Made by a program: the position numbers and the translations under genes. A DNA stretch of 64,000 nt from Sphingobium yanoikuyae (lineage in GTDB: Bacteria > Pseudomonadota > Alphaproteobacteria > Sphingomonadales > Sphingomonadaceae). Positions 26,048 to 34,454 of the stretch are shown here, in pieces (position 1 is the first letter of the stretch; every line of letters begins with the position of its first letter). The stretch lies in assembly GCF_013001025.1 (NCBI RefSeq), contig NZ_CP053021.1, positions 1,364,001 to 1,428,000 on the forward strand. The letters run 5' to 3'. Under the pieces are notes generated by a model, which saw only the letters and a program-made list of their open reading frames with translations, ran no database searches and was not told where the DNA came from.

Positions 26048-27322
26048 TCAACCCTCCGCTTGGATGCGGCGCCAGCTGCGGTCGAGCTGCCAGATGCCGA
26101 GCATCATGACGAGCTGCGACAGCACGACGCCGGCGATCGAGAAGACGGGCGCGACCAGCAGGGTGAGCAGCGTAACGGCGGCAATGCCGACGCCGCAGCT
26201 GCGCAGGCTCTGGGCTGCGAGCGGACGGAAGGCCTTGCGTGCCTGGGTCATGACGCTCATCGGCGTCTGCACGCACTGGACCAGCGAGAGCAGGGCGCAG
26301 AGCGCCACGGCAGTGATCACCAGCTGATGGTCGAGCGTGGGCTTGAGGATCAGGCCGGGGAAGAAATAGAGCGCGCCGGCCGCGACGACGCAGGTGCCGA
26401 GCCACAGGAAGACAAGGGCGCCCATGAAGATGCGTTCCGACTGGATCGCGGCCTGATGATCGCCGCGCGCGACGGCACGGGTCATGCGCGGGCGTTCCAG
26501 CTGAGTGAGGGCGGTGATGCAGACATTGACCGGGCGGAAAAACAGCATGCCAACGGCGATCGGCGCGAAGGCGGTCGGCCCCGCGAGCAGGGTCACGGCA
26601 TAGCTGTGCGCGTTCGACGTCGCCTCGGTCGACAGCACGCCGACCAGGGTCCAGGCCGACTGTTCCTTCCACACCGGGCGATAGGCGCGCAGGGCGGCCA
26701 GCGGCGACATGGCGACATGGCGGCGCAGATAGGGACTGCCGAAGGGCAGCAGGCCAGCGAGGCTCGCGGCGACGAGCATGGTGCCGATGCCGGTCAGGTC
26801 CGCGCCGGTGCGCATCGCGACCAGCAGGCCGATGAGGATGGTCGCGGCATAGGCGATGTCGGATCGGGCCGCCTGCATCGGCGCATGATGGGCATAGGCG
26901 TTGGACCGGCCGAACCAGCGGATCAGCGACAATGTGCCAGCGAGGCCGAAGACCAGGGCGGCCTGCGGCGAGGCGGTGGTCCAGGCGATGGCGGCGCAGA
27001 TCATCCCCTGGCTGAGTGACAGCAGCAGGTTGACCGGGAAGAAGAAGCCATGCGCCGCGCGATCGACATCCTCGCCCTGATTGACGGCGATCGTATAGGG
27101 TGTCGACACCAGCGCGTTGGACAGGCTGTAGCCGAACTGGATGATGACCAGCAGGAAGGCGAGCACGCCGATGCCGGTGGTGGCGAGATGGTGGATCGAG
27201 AAGAGCTGGACCAGCAGATGGCTGACCGAGACGATCGCCGAGGAGAAGCTGGCGAGGCCGAAGCGGCCGAAGATGGTGCCCAGGCGCTGGGTACGGCCGG
27301 AAGCCGCCTGCGCCTCAGCCAT
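26048..27322 (-). CDS. Wzx/GumJ-like polysaccharide flippase
   Basis: A 424-aa membrane protein with about 12 spans of the MATE/polysaccharide-transporter superfamily. It would flip undecaprenyl-PP-linked repeat units across the inner membrane. Sequence is diverged, as usual for Wzx; support comes from topology, length, and position between WecG-like and Wzy genes. Features include FGLASFSSAIVSVSHLLVQLF in the first span and an LERPRMTRAVARGD cytoplasmic loop. Its start overlaps the WecG-like gene by 8 nt. Confidence 0.82.
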   Translation of the reverse strand: MAEAQAASGRTQRLGTIFGRFGLASFSSAIVSVSHLLVQLFSIHHLATTGIGVLAFLLVIIQFGYSLSNALVSTPYTIAVNQGEDVDRAAHGFFFPVNLLLSLSQGMICAAIAWTTASPQAALVFGLAGTLSLIRWFGRSNAYAHHAPMQAARSDIAYAATILIGLLVAMRTGADLTGIGTMLVAASLAGLLPFGSPYLRRHVAMSPLAALRAYRPVWKEQSAWTLVGVLSTEATSNAHSYAVTLLAGPTAFAPIAVGMLFFRPVNVCITALTQLERPRMTRAVARGDHQAAIQSERIFMGALVFLWLGTCVVAAGALYFFPGLILKPTLDHQLVITAVALCALLSLVQCVQTPMSVMTQARKAFRPLAAQSLRSCGVGIAAVTLLTLLVAPVFSIAGVVLSQLVMMLGIWQLDRSWRRIQAEG

Positions 27323-28121
27323 GGCGGTGCTTCCAGATCAGCCACAGGGCATGGGGATTGGTGGTGATATAGCGCCAGGCCAGTTCCTTGGGCCGGGTAC
27401 CCATGCGGTGCAGCCATTCCAGGCCATTGCGCTGCATCCACATCGGCGCGCGCGGATAATCGCCGGTGATATAGTTGAACAGGCCGCCGCAGGTGACGAT
27501 CCAGCCGGCCTTGATCCGGTCGCGATTGCGCACGCAAAAGGCCTGCTCGCGCGGCTTGCCGGTGCCGACCCACAGGACGTCGGGCGCGGCCGCATTGATC
27601 GCGTCGATCACCGCATCCTCTTCCTCGGGCTTCCAGAAGCCGTTGCGGCGCCCCGCGACGGTGAGGCCCGGTGCCATCTCGACGATCCGATCGGCGCAGG
27701 CGGCGTTCACCTTTTCCTCGCCGCCGAGCAGATAGTAGCTGACCCCCGCCTTCGCTGCGGGCACCAGGCTGTCGATGAACATGTCGGTGGTGCTCGACCG
27801 ATCGGCGATCGGCGGCTGGCCGACCCAGCGCGACGCGGCGACGACGATCTGGCCATCGGCATGGATCAGGTCCGCCTGGGCCAGATTGTCGCGAAACCCC
27901 TTGTCCGTGGCGTTCATCGACAGGCCCTGACCATTGCAGTCGAAGATCAGCAGCGGGCGCTGGTCGAGCGCGCGGCGCAGCGGCGCCTCGCCCAGCATCC
28001 GGTCGATCAGCGCGTCGAGCGACAGGGTCGACACCGGAATGCCGCCGACCAGGGCGATCTCCTCCGGCGTGGACACGGGCTGTTGCAGCGGCTGACGGGG
28101 AATGGCCTGCTCCAGGCTCAT
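27315..28121 (-). CDS. WecG/TagA/CpsF (GumM-like) glycosyltransferase
   Basis: A 268-aa GT26 enzyme that adds a sugar to a polyprenyl-PP-linked acceptor. Family marks: FDCNGQGLSMNATDKGFRD, then LIHADGQIVVAASRWVG, YYLLGGEEKVNAA, and VLWVGTGKPREQAFC, with ITCGGLFNYITG-like sequence near 215. It has no membrane span but a basic C-terminus, fitting peripheral membrane binding. It probably acts early in repeat assembly, as GumM does in xanthan. Coupled by ATGA to the EpsG-like gene. Confidence 0.9.
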   Translation of the reverse strand: MSLEQAIPRQPLQQPVSTPEEIALVGGIPVSTLSLDALIDRMLGEAPLRRALDQRPLLIFDCNGQGLSMNATDKGFRDNLAQADLIHADGQIVVAASRWVGQPPIADRSSTTDMFIDSLVPAAKAGVSYYLLGGEEKVNAACADRIVEMAPGLTVAGRRNGFWKPEEEDAVIDAINAAAPDVLWVGTGKPREQAFCVRNRDRIKAGWIVTCGGLFNYITGDYPRAPMWMQRNGLEWLHRMGTRPKELAWRYITTNPHALWLIWKHRHG

Positions 28122-29023
28122 GCGATCACGCTCCCTGCGATGCTGATATTATGACGGTCCAGATCGTCGATCACGCGGCGCATGTCGGCGATCGCGGTCT
28201 CGCCACGCCGGGCGACAATGGTGACGGCATCGAAGCCCGCGAGGATGGAGCCGAATGGCGTCTGCTCGCCGCGCCGCTGGGCGAGGTAGAAGAGCATCGA
28301 CGTGTCGTGCAGGCCCCAGCCGGCGGCGGTGTCCGCCAGCGGTCCCTTGGTCACCAGGCTGGATGCGCTGCCCGATGCCCGGCCGGCGGTCATCAGCCAC
28401 AGGCCATCGACCGCCGTGCGCGCGGCGGGCAGCAGCGCGGCGCTGCCAAGCAATTGTTCGGCCAGGCCCGCCTTGTTGGCGACGCGGAACAGCCGATCGA
28501 GCGAGGGACGGTCGATATCGACATCGACCAGCATCGTCTGCCCGTCCATCTGTGCCATCACGACGGCCAGATTGGCGGCAAGGATCGCTGCCTCGTCACC
28601 CGCGTCGATCGACAGGATGGCAAGGCGCAGGGCTGCGCCGTCGCTGTCCTTTGCCGCCGCGCGCATCTTGGCGCGGATGGTGCGGACCTTGGCGGCATAG
28701 GCATCCGCGGGGTCGAAGGCGCTGACCACAAGCGGATCGACGCGCTGGTCGCCGGCCGCCAGCAGCGGGAAGCCGCCCTGCATGGCGAGGATGATGCCCG
28801 CCGTTTCGGGATCGAGCAGGCCAAGGTCGATCGCCGCCTGCTGGAAGGGCTGGCCGGCGGCATGGCCATGGGCTTCGATCCGGCCGATGTCGGTTTCGGC
28901 GAGGAAGCCATGTTCGACCGCGAGCTGCGCGAAATCCTTGGTGTCGCGGGCGCGGGGTTTGAGGCCGGTCGTGGCGCCGGCGGTCAGATGGGGATGGGCA
29001 CTAGCCGTGGAACGCAGTCTCAT
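28118..29023 (-). CDS. EpsG-like BY-kinase homologue with degenerate P-loop
   Basis: A 301-aa protein collinear with EpsG-type chain-length-determinant tyrosine kinases. The N-terminal part (about 28-90) has two MshEN-like repeats (FAQLAVEHGFLAETDIGRI and FQQAAIDLGLLDPETAGII). The middle and C-terminal part is a MinD/BY-kinase fold. The Walker A' strand is preserved (TMLVDVDIDRPSLDRLF), but where Walker A should read G-x-G-E-G-[KR]-S the sequence is SIDAGDEAAILAANLA, with no Lys/Arg-Ser/Thr. No tyrosine cluster is present at the C-terminus. It is therefore probably not an active kinase. It is coupled on both sides by ATGA, to the EpsF-like co-polymerase and to WecG, so it is still maintained as part of the export complex. 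Confidence 0.8.
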   Translation of the reverse strand: MRLRSTASAHPHLTAGATTGLKPRARDTKDFAQLAVEHGFLAETDIGRIEAHGHAAGQPFQQAAIDLGLLDPETAGIILAMQGGFPLLAAGDQRVDPLVVSAFDPADAYAAKVRTIRAKMRAAAKDSDGAALRLAILSIDAGDEAAILAANLAVVMAQMDGQTMLVDVDIDRPSLDRLFRVANKAGLAEQLLGSAALLPAARTAVDGLWLMTAGRASGSASSLVTKGPLADTAAGWGLHDTSMLFYLAQRRGEQTPFGSILAGFDAVTIVARRGETAIADMRRVIDDLDRHNISIAGSVIA

Positions 29024-30375
29024 GCGGCCTCCTGTCGCTTGGGGAGCCAGCCGCCCCGTGCGGGGGCAGGCAGCAATTCGGTGATGACTTCGACCTCGGT
29101 CGCTCGGGCCACGCCGGCGGCGGAGCGGACGCGGGGCTGGGCGATTTCGATCAGGACGACCGCCGCAATGCCGCCGACCAGGCCAAGGGCGATGCCGCCC
29201 ACCAGCCAGAGCAGCAGGTTCGGCTTGGCGGGTAGCAGCGGCACGGTCGCCTCGTCGAGCAGGCTGGCATTGGGCTGCGAGATCTGGCTCTTGAGCGCCG
29301 CTTCGTTGAAGCGCTGGCGCACCGTGTCATAGGTCTGGCGGGCCGCATCGACGTCGCGCTGCATGACCATCAGCTGGTCCTGCACGTCGGACATGCGGAT
29401 CATGCGGTCTTCCTGCGAGGCCATGTTCGACTTGAGGTCGCCCTCGCGGCGGCTGGCGGCGACGCTGTTGGCGCTGACGGCACCGGCCTGGCTGGCGCGG
29501 GCGGCGCCAAGCTTGGTCTGGAGTTCGGACAATTGCGCCGAGGCGGCGGCCATGGTCGGATGGTTCGGACCAAGCGTCTTGCCCAGTTCCTGCACCTTGG
29601 CCGATTGGGCAGCGACCTGTTCCTGCAAATTCTGGACGATCAGCGACCCTTCGATGTCCGATACCGAACCGGCGCCGGCCTTGCCGCGCGCGGCGGCGGC
29701 TTCGGCCTGGGCTTGGGTCAGCTGATAGGACATGTTCTTCAGCTTCTCGGCCTCAAGATCCATGCGGTTGATGCCGATGATGTCATGGGCGCGCTGGAAG
29801 TCGGACAGGCGCTTCTGCGCATCCTCATAGCGGCGGCGCACGTCGGCGGTCTGTTCGTTGAACCATTTGGCCGAGGTGCGTGCCGGCGAGGCGCGCAGTT
29901 CCACCTGCTCGCGCATGTAGATCTGTGCGGCGAGGTTGGCGACGCGGGCGGCGACCTGCGGATCGGGATCGAGATACTGGATTTGCAGCACGTTGCTCTG
30001 GCGGCCGGTTGTGACCAGCAGCCCGGCGCGCACGCGCGCGGCGGCCTGTTGCAGGCGGGCATCGGCTGGCATGTCCGCGGGCAGCGCGTCGATGAAGCCC
30101 GCTTCCTTGGCGACCGCATTGATCACCTTGGCACTGCGGATGATGTCGGTCTGGGTGCCCAGGATCGAGTCCACCTCGACCCGGCCCTGATTCTGGGTCG
30201 TGTCGGTCGGATCGGTCTGTGACAGGTCCAGCATCAGCGAGGTCGTCGCCATATATTGGCGCGACTGCATGAAGGCCGCGACCGCGATCAGCAGGAACAG
30301 GGCGCCGCCGATCATCGCGGCGACCCGCCAGCGCGCCTTGACGGCGGCGGCAAGGTCCAGGGGGTTCATCGTCAT
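29020..30375 (-). CDS. EpsF/Wzc-like chain-length determinant (polysaccharide co-polymerase)
   Basis: A 451-aa inner-membrane co-polymerase (Wzz domain plus GNVR region) that sets chain length and links Wzy to the Wza channel. First span at about 18-36 and second at about 390-412 (LLLWLVGGIALGLVGGIAAVV). Between them is a long periplasmic coiled coil (about 170-370) rich in Ala/Gln/Glu. Sequence resembles EpsF of the EpsEFG system. The cytoplasmic tail of about 40 residues has no kinase domain; the partner would be the EpsG-like protein encoded next (ATGA overlap). Confidence 0.88.
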   Translation of the reverse strand: MTMNPLDLAAAVKARWRVAAMIGGALFLLIAVAAFMQSRQYMATTSLMLDLSQTDPTDTTQNQGRVEVDSILGTQTDIIRSAKVINAVAKEAGFIDALPADMPADARLQQAAARVRAGLLVTTGRQSNVLQIQYLDPDPQVAARVANLAAQIYMREQVELRASPARTSAKWFNEQTADVRRRYEDAQKRLSDFQRAHDIIGINRMDLEAEKLKNMSYQLTQAQAEAAAARGKAGAGSVSDIEGSLIVQNLQEQVAAQSAKVQELGKTLGPNHPTMAAASAQLSELQTKLGAARASQAGAVSANSVAASRREGDLKSNMASQEDRMIRMSDVQDQLMVMQRDVDAARQTYDTVRQRFNEAALKSQISQPNASLLDEATVPLLPAKPNLLLWLVGGIALGLVGGIAAVVLIEIAQPRVRSAAGVARATEVEVITELLPAPARGGWLPKRQEAA

Positions 30376-31793
30376 AGTCCGTCCACTCCTCGGAGCATGG
30401 CGCGCATTTCCTCGGCCGGCGTCGGCGCGACCGTGCGCGGCGCGGGCTGCTTGGCCATCAGCAGCAGGAATTGCGGCGCCAGCGTATCTTCAAACATCCA
30501 CAATTCACCGCCCGGCGTGGGCGTAAGGGCTGGCTGCAACCGGGCCAGCGCATCGCTGGCATCGGCCTCCATGCCCGGATATTCGCCCAATATGTCGCTG
30601 CCGACGCGCAGCAGCCGCTCCAGCGAAATTGCCGACATCTGCGATGCGACGATGCCGGCCAGCGCGATCATCCGGCGCCCGGATGCGCTGTCACGCAGGG
30701 CGCGGGTGAACAGGCCATGGCTGGCGCTGCTCATTTCCGCCCAGTCGTCCAGCGCGCTGGCCAGCCCCTGTTCGACATCGCTGGCGGTCACCTGCTCGCG
30801 GCCGCCGGCCTCGGTCACAAGCGCCGCCTGCATGCCGAACAGCCGGGCATGATAGGGCGATCCCATTGCTGCGCCGGCCAGCGCCTCGACGGCTTCCGGC
30901 GTGATCGACAGTCCGGCCTTCTCGCCGCAGCTTGCCAGCAGCAGTTCCAGTTCGGGGCGGGCGATCGGGCTGACCCGCTGGGGCGCGATATGGCGGCGAA
31001 GCGAGGGATGGGCGGCGATCAGGCCGTCGACATCGCCGGCGATGCCGACCAGCACCACCTGCACCGGCGAATGGATATCGGTCAGTAGCTTGAGCAGCGT
31101 TGCGACATCCTGCTTGGCGGTGTCGGAGCGGACCCGGTCATATTCGTCGAGGATCAGGATGGAGCGCTGGCGCACCTCCTCGACCAGCAGGGTGGCAAGG
31201 CCATTCACGTCCAGCGGACCGGTGGCGAGCTTGCGGGCCCGTTCCTGGCCCGCGCCGCTCATCGGCAGTTCGGTCAGGAAGGGGCGGAACAATGAGTCGA
31301 AATCGGCCTCGCCGCTCGCCGACCCATAGAGAGCAACGCAGCCCGCCTCGTCTGCCAGATCGCCGAAGACGCGCGCAAGCGAGGTCTTGCCCGATCCGCG
31401 CGTGCCGAAGATGATCGCATGCTTGCGCTGGACCACGATCGCCTCGACCAGCTTTTCCAACTCGTTGTTGCGGCCTGCCAGGCCATGGCGGTCGGTCACC
31501 GGCATGGCGGTGTTGAACGCGCTGTAGATCGAATCCCGGCGCAGGCTGATGGGCTTGAGCGGCGTTGCCATCGCGCCCATCGCCAGCGGTCGCGGGGTGT
31601 CGTCGGGCGCCGGTTCGGGCTCTGCCGTCCGGTGGAAGCTCGGTGCGACCGGTTCCTCCAGCAGCAACGGAGCCTGATCGGGGATGACACGGGCGGAGGG
31701 GCTGGACCCGCCGGCCAGTCGGCGCGGCAGGGACCAGAGCCAGTCGAGCGTGCCCGCCGAGCGGGCGCCGAAATCATGTTCCATCGCGGTCAA
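30372..31793 (-). CDS. AAA-type ATPase of the EPS export locus
   Basis: A 473-aa cytoplasmic ATPase (AAA_16/Orc1-like). A proline-rich N-terminal region (about 1-95) precedes the NTPase domain. Walker A is IIFGTRGSGKTSLARV and Walker B is SILILDEYDRV; an arginine-rich sensor region lies near HPSLRRHIAP. A helical C-terminal domain (about 330-473) follows. It is related in type to the ExeA-like ATPases seen in some EPS clusters. Start choice: the frame opens with TTG at 31793, which overlaps the wza stop (TTGA) and has GGGAG 8 nt before it. An ATG three codons later has no ribosome site. It may power or gate the complex whose kinase-like member has lost its P-loop. Confidence 0.8.
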   Translation of the reverse strand: MTAMEHDFGARSAGTLDWLWSLPRRLAGGSSPSARVIPDQAPLLLEEPVAPSFHRTAEPEPAPDDTPRPLAMGAMATPLKPISLRRDSIYSAFNTAMPVTDRHGLAGRNNELEKLVEAIVVQRKHAIIFGTRGSGKTSLARVFGDLADEAGCVALYGSASGEADFDSLFRPFLTELPMSGAGQERARKLATGPLDVNGLATLLVEEVRQRSILILDEYDRVRSDTAKQDVATLLKLLTDIHSPVQVVLVGIAGDVDGLIAAHPSLRRHIAPQRVSPIARPELELLLASCGEKAGLSITPEAVEALAGAAMGSPYHARLFGMQAALVTEAGGREQVTASDVEQGLASALDDWAEMSSASHGLFTRALRDSASGRRMIALAGIVASQMSAISLERLLRVGSDILGEYPGMEADASDALARLQPALTPTPGGELWMFEDTLAPQFLLLMAKQPAPRTVAPTPAEEMRAMLRGVDGL

Positions 31794-32638
31794 AACAGCT
31801 TCTCCCGGATGATGAGGACGTCTTCGGGCTTCACCGGATCATCCAGCTTGGCCTGGACCTCCTGGCCGCCGCGCTTCACCTTGATGCTGCGGGTCGAACC
31901 GGCGAGGGTCGGACCACCGGCCAGGGCAAGCGCCTGGCGGAAGGTCTGGCCCGCGACATAGGAGAAGGCGCCGGGTTGCTGGACCTGGCCATAGACATAG
32001 ACCTTCTCGGCCGGCGGCACGAACAGGATGTCGCCGGCCTGGAGCGGCCGTCCGGCGCCCGCGCTCATGTCGGTGAGCGAGATGCGCACGGCGCCGCTGC
32101 CATCGGCGGGGGTCAGGATGACGGCATTGGCGCCGGCCGTGGTCGCGCCGCCAGCCTTGGCCAGCATCGACGCCACGGTATAGTTGCGGTCGAGCGGATA
32201 ATTGCCGGCCTGGGGCACATTGCCCAGCACCGTGACCGAGCGACTGACATAGTCGCTGACCTCGACGCTGACCGAGGGTTTGGTCAGATAGCCGCCACCG
32301 GCATAGCTCGCCGCGATGTCGGACGCGAGCTGGGACGTGGTCTTGCCCTTCGCGTCCACCGGCCCGACCAGCGCGAGCAGCACCGTGCCATCGGCCTTGA
32401 TCCGGGTTTCGGTCGACAGGTCGGGCTGGCCGAAGATCGAGATCTTCAGCTGATCGTCCGGACCGAGCAGATAGCCGGCGGGGGCAGACGCCGCCGGCCG
32501 CGCGGGCGTGGCGGCAACCGCCGCGGCTGCGGCGGCACCGGCAGGCGCCTGTGCCGTTTGGGTTTGGGCCGACAATGAGGTCGGCACCGCCAGCAGGGGG
32601 AGGGCGGCAAGGATATGGAAGCGTGTCGCTATTCTCAT
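31790..32638 (-). CDS. Wza/GumB-type polysaccharide export protein
   Basis: A 282-aa periplasmic/outer-membrane export protein. Signal peptide at 1-24 (ends SLSAQ), an Ala/Pro-rich linker (about 25-55), then the Poly_export domain (YLLGPDDQLKISIFGQPDLS) and two SLBB-like repeats (SVTVLGNVPQAGNYPLD and VYVYGQVQQPGAFSYVAG). No lipobox cysteine is visible, unlike E. coli Wza. It forms the channel with the EpsF-like co-polymerase. GGGAGC lies before the ATG. It is 19 nt downstream of the outer-membrane barrel gene. Confidence 0.92.
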   Translation of the reverse strand: MRIATRFHILAALPLLAVPTSLSAQTQTAQAPAGAAAAAAVAATPARPAASAPAGYLLGPDDQLKISIFGQPDLSTETRIKADGTVLLALVGPVDAKGKTTSQLASDIAASYAGGGYLTKPSVSVEVSDYVSRSVTVLGNVPQAGNYPLDRNYTVASMLAKAGGATTAGANAVILTPADGSGAVRISLTDMSAGAGRPLQAGDILFVPPAEKVYVYGQVQQPGAFSYVAGQTFRQALALAGGPTLAGSTRSIKVKRGGQEVQAKLDDPVKPEDVLIIREKLF

Positions 32639-32657
32639 GGGTCAGGCTCCCTTCGGG

Positions 32658-33905
32658 TCAAAAGCGCAGCAGGGCTGAGAGCGTCACCTGCGTGCCGCTA
32701 TAGTTGGAGACATCGGTGTCGGTACGGCGGCGGTAATGCTGGGCGTCGAGGCTGAGGTCGAAGCGATCGGTCAGCTTGCGCTTGAGCGTCGCGCCGAACT
32801 GGCGATTACGGTCCGCCTCGATCGAGAAGGGGCGTAGCGCCGCATCCTGCCGGAACTTGCGCCTCTGCCAGTCGGCATAAAGGCCGGCCGAAGTCAGCTC
32901 GCTGATCGCGAACTCCCCCTCGATCCGATAACTGGAACGGATCGCGAAGCCGCTAGCGATCAGGCTGTCATTCATGATGTCGCGGGCGGTGGAGGCGGTC
33001 AGCTTCACGCGCGGGATGATGCTGGTCGACAGCCGCACATCCCAGCCCATGCCATTATAGTTGCCGACGGCAGCGGAATCGCTGCTGACATCCAGCCATT
33101 GCAGGTCGGCGTCGACCTGGGTGATCGGCGTCACCGACCGCTGGAAGCGCAGGCCATAGGCGTTGATGCGGTTCTTGATGCCCAGCGTGCGCCGGTCGCT
33201 GACCGTCCGCTCATAATAAGTGGTGAGCGTGCCGAAGCTAGGCTTGTTATAGCCCAGGCCGACCTTGAAGCTGTCGCTGTCCTGGTCGGCATAGTCGAAA
33301 TCGTCGGCATTGCGCGTCGTGTCATGCTGGTAACCGGCGACCGGGAAGAAGCCTGGCCGCTCGCACGACAGGTCGGCCCCCAGCGTGGAGAAGCGCTGGA
33401 GATTTTCGGTCGCGGCGTTGATGTCGCCATAATCGGCGCGCTGCTGGCGATAGCTGGCGCGCGGCGTGATGCCGCAGGTCGCTCCGAATCGAATCGTCGC
33501 CCTGGCCTCCGCATCGAGTCGCAGCTTGCTGCGCTGGGTCTCCGACACGAACTGGTCATAGCCGGCCTTGGCCCGGATCTGGATGTCGTGTCGCCCGATC
33601 GGATGGGCATAGGTCGCCTCGATCGAGGGTGTAACGATCAGGTCGCCGGTGGGGTCTTCGACCCGGTCGTCGACGCGATAGACATTGTCATCATAGAGAA
33701 GATCGAGCCCGGCCGTCAGGTGCAGGCCGAGCGTATCTATGCGCTTGTCATCATCTTGGGCCTGCGCCGTGGAGGGCAGGCCGGCGAACAGCATTGCGCC
33801 GCCAAGAGCGGCCATGGCGGCCGCATGCGGCCATGCAAAATCATTTGCTGCGGGCGCACAGAGGCGCGCCCGCAAACACGGGTTATGGGCATTATCCAAA
33901 CGCAT
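32658..33905 (-). CDS. EpsL-like outer-membrane beta-barrel protein
   Basis: A 415-aa exported protein, first gene of the EPS chain. A long N-region leads to a hydrophobic signal segment (about 27-50, ending AQAQD). The rest is alternating aromatic/polar strands of an outer-membrane barrel ending in the classical C-terminal Phe (TLSALLRF). Length and layout match EpsL/BBP2-type barrels of EPS operons (GumC-GumB-plus-barrel loci). It probably forms or completes the exit pore. MRLDNAHNPC is the annotated start; a downstream Met at about residue 31 would shorten the signal. Confidence 0.82.
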   Translation of the reverse strand: MRLDNAHNPCLRARLCAPAANDFAWPHAAAMAALGGAMLFAGLPSTAQAQDDDKRIDTLGLHLTAGLDLLYDDNVYRVDDRVEDPTGDLIVTPSIEATYAHPIGRHDIQIRAKAGYDQFVSETQRSKLRLDAEARATIRFGATCGITPRASYRQQRADYGDINAATENLQRFSTLGADLSCERPGFFPVAGYQHDTTRNADDFDYADQDSDSFKVGLGYNKPSFGTLTTYYERTVSDRRTLGIKNRINAYGLRFQRSVTPITQVDADLQWLDVSSDSAAVGNYNGMGWDVRLSTSIIPRVKLTASTARDIMNDSLIASGFAIRSSYRIEGEFAISELTSAGLYADWQRRKFRQDAALRPFSIEADRNRQFGATLKRKLTDRFDLSLDAQHYRRRTDTDVSNYSGTQVTLSALLRF

Positions 33906-33975
33906 GAATCCTTATTGCATTGCAGCAACAAGGGGCATGCTAATCGTATTTTTACGTAATGCACACGGGTCCGGA

Positions 33976-33989
33976 CGCGACTTGTCGCG
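33976..33989. promoter_or_regulatory. palindrome in EPS operon promoter region
   Basis: CGCGAC-TT-GTCGCG is a perfect 6-bp inverted repeat in the 171-nt interval before the EPS chain, about 71 nt upstream of the EpsL-like start. It could be an operator or a small hairpin in the leader. No regulator is encoded beside it. Confidence 0.35.
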
Positions 33990-34026
33990 CCAAAACAACG
34001 GCTCGTTTCATCGACGAAAGGAGCCG

Positions 34027-34050
34027 TTAACAGCCGATCCCGGCTGTTAA
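34027..34050 (-). terminator. 10-bp stem hairpin between small membrane gene and EPS operon
   Basis: A perfect 10-bp inverted repeat (TTAACAGCCG / CGGCTGTTAA, 4-nt loop) lies 26 nt after the stop of the 69-aa membrane-protein gene and before the EPS promoter. On the minus strand the hairpin is followed by CGGCTCCTTT, a weak T-rich end. The best reading is that it ends the small-gene transcript and insulates the EPS operon. Confidence 0.5.
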
Positions 34051-34076
34051 TCTGAGGGCAAGGAAACTGGCCCCGA

Positions 34077-34286
34077 TCAGAAGATCAGATAAGCGATCGC
34101 GCCGATTGCCGCGCAGAAGGCGAGGATGCCCGCCCAGCGCGAAACAAACTGAATCGGACCTTCCGCGCGGTCGGCGATCGACAGCGCATGGCCGTTATCG
34201 GGGAGATCGCGGACGGCGATGCCCGCATCGGAAAAGGAGGTTTTTGTTGCGGCAACTGCCGCCAATTCATCAGCCACGACCGTCAT
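34077..34286 (-). CDS. small single-span membrane protein, QFxSRWAG type
   Basis: A 69-aa protein: a polar N-terminal 45 residues, then GPIQFVSRWAGILAFCAAIGAIAYLIF, a single C-terminal membrane span. The QF-x-SRWAG entry to the span recurs in the small gene at 36133, on the far side of the priming transferase gene. No named family comes to mind. The start codon lies inside an 8-bp inverted repeat (34276-34283 with 34303-34310). The two relatives flanking a GumD-like gene suggest a role in EPS initiation or its membrane organisation, an inference from position. Confidence 0.65.
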   Translation of the reverse strand: MTVVADELAAVAATKTSFSDAGIAVRDLPDNGHALSIADRAEGPIQFVSRWAGILAFCAAIGAIAYLIF

Positions 34287-34354
34287 CCTGGGAACTTTAT
34301 GAACGGTCGTTAATATAGGATTTTAGGGTTCACAAATAGTTTACATCGGCATGA

Positions 34355-34386
34355 AAGCCGGCTCAGCTCATCGCAAAAGCCGGCTT
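34355..34386 (-). terminator. hairpin downstream of priming transferase
   Basis: AAGCCGGCT and AGCCGGCTT form a 9-bp stem with a 14-nt loop, about 70 nt after the stop of the priming transferase gene. Each arm is itself palindromic at AGCCGGCT, so alternative foldings exist. No clear T-run. Tentative terminator for that gene. Confidence 0.35.
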
Positions 34387-34454
34387 CTGATGCGGAAAAT
34401 CCTCAATCCTGGTCAAAGCCCCTGTAAACATTGGAGCTTCACCAGCAGGCGGGA

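Noticed and set aside
34291..34312. EcfG-type promoter (GGAAC...GTT)
   Set aside because: The two elements are only 13 nt apart, against the 16-17 usually needed, and point away from a gene.
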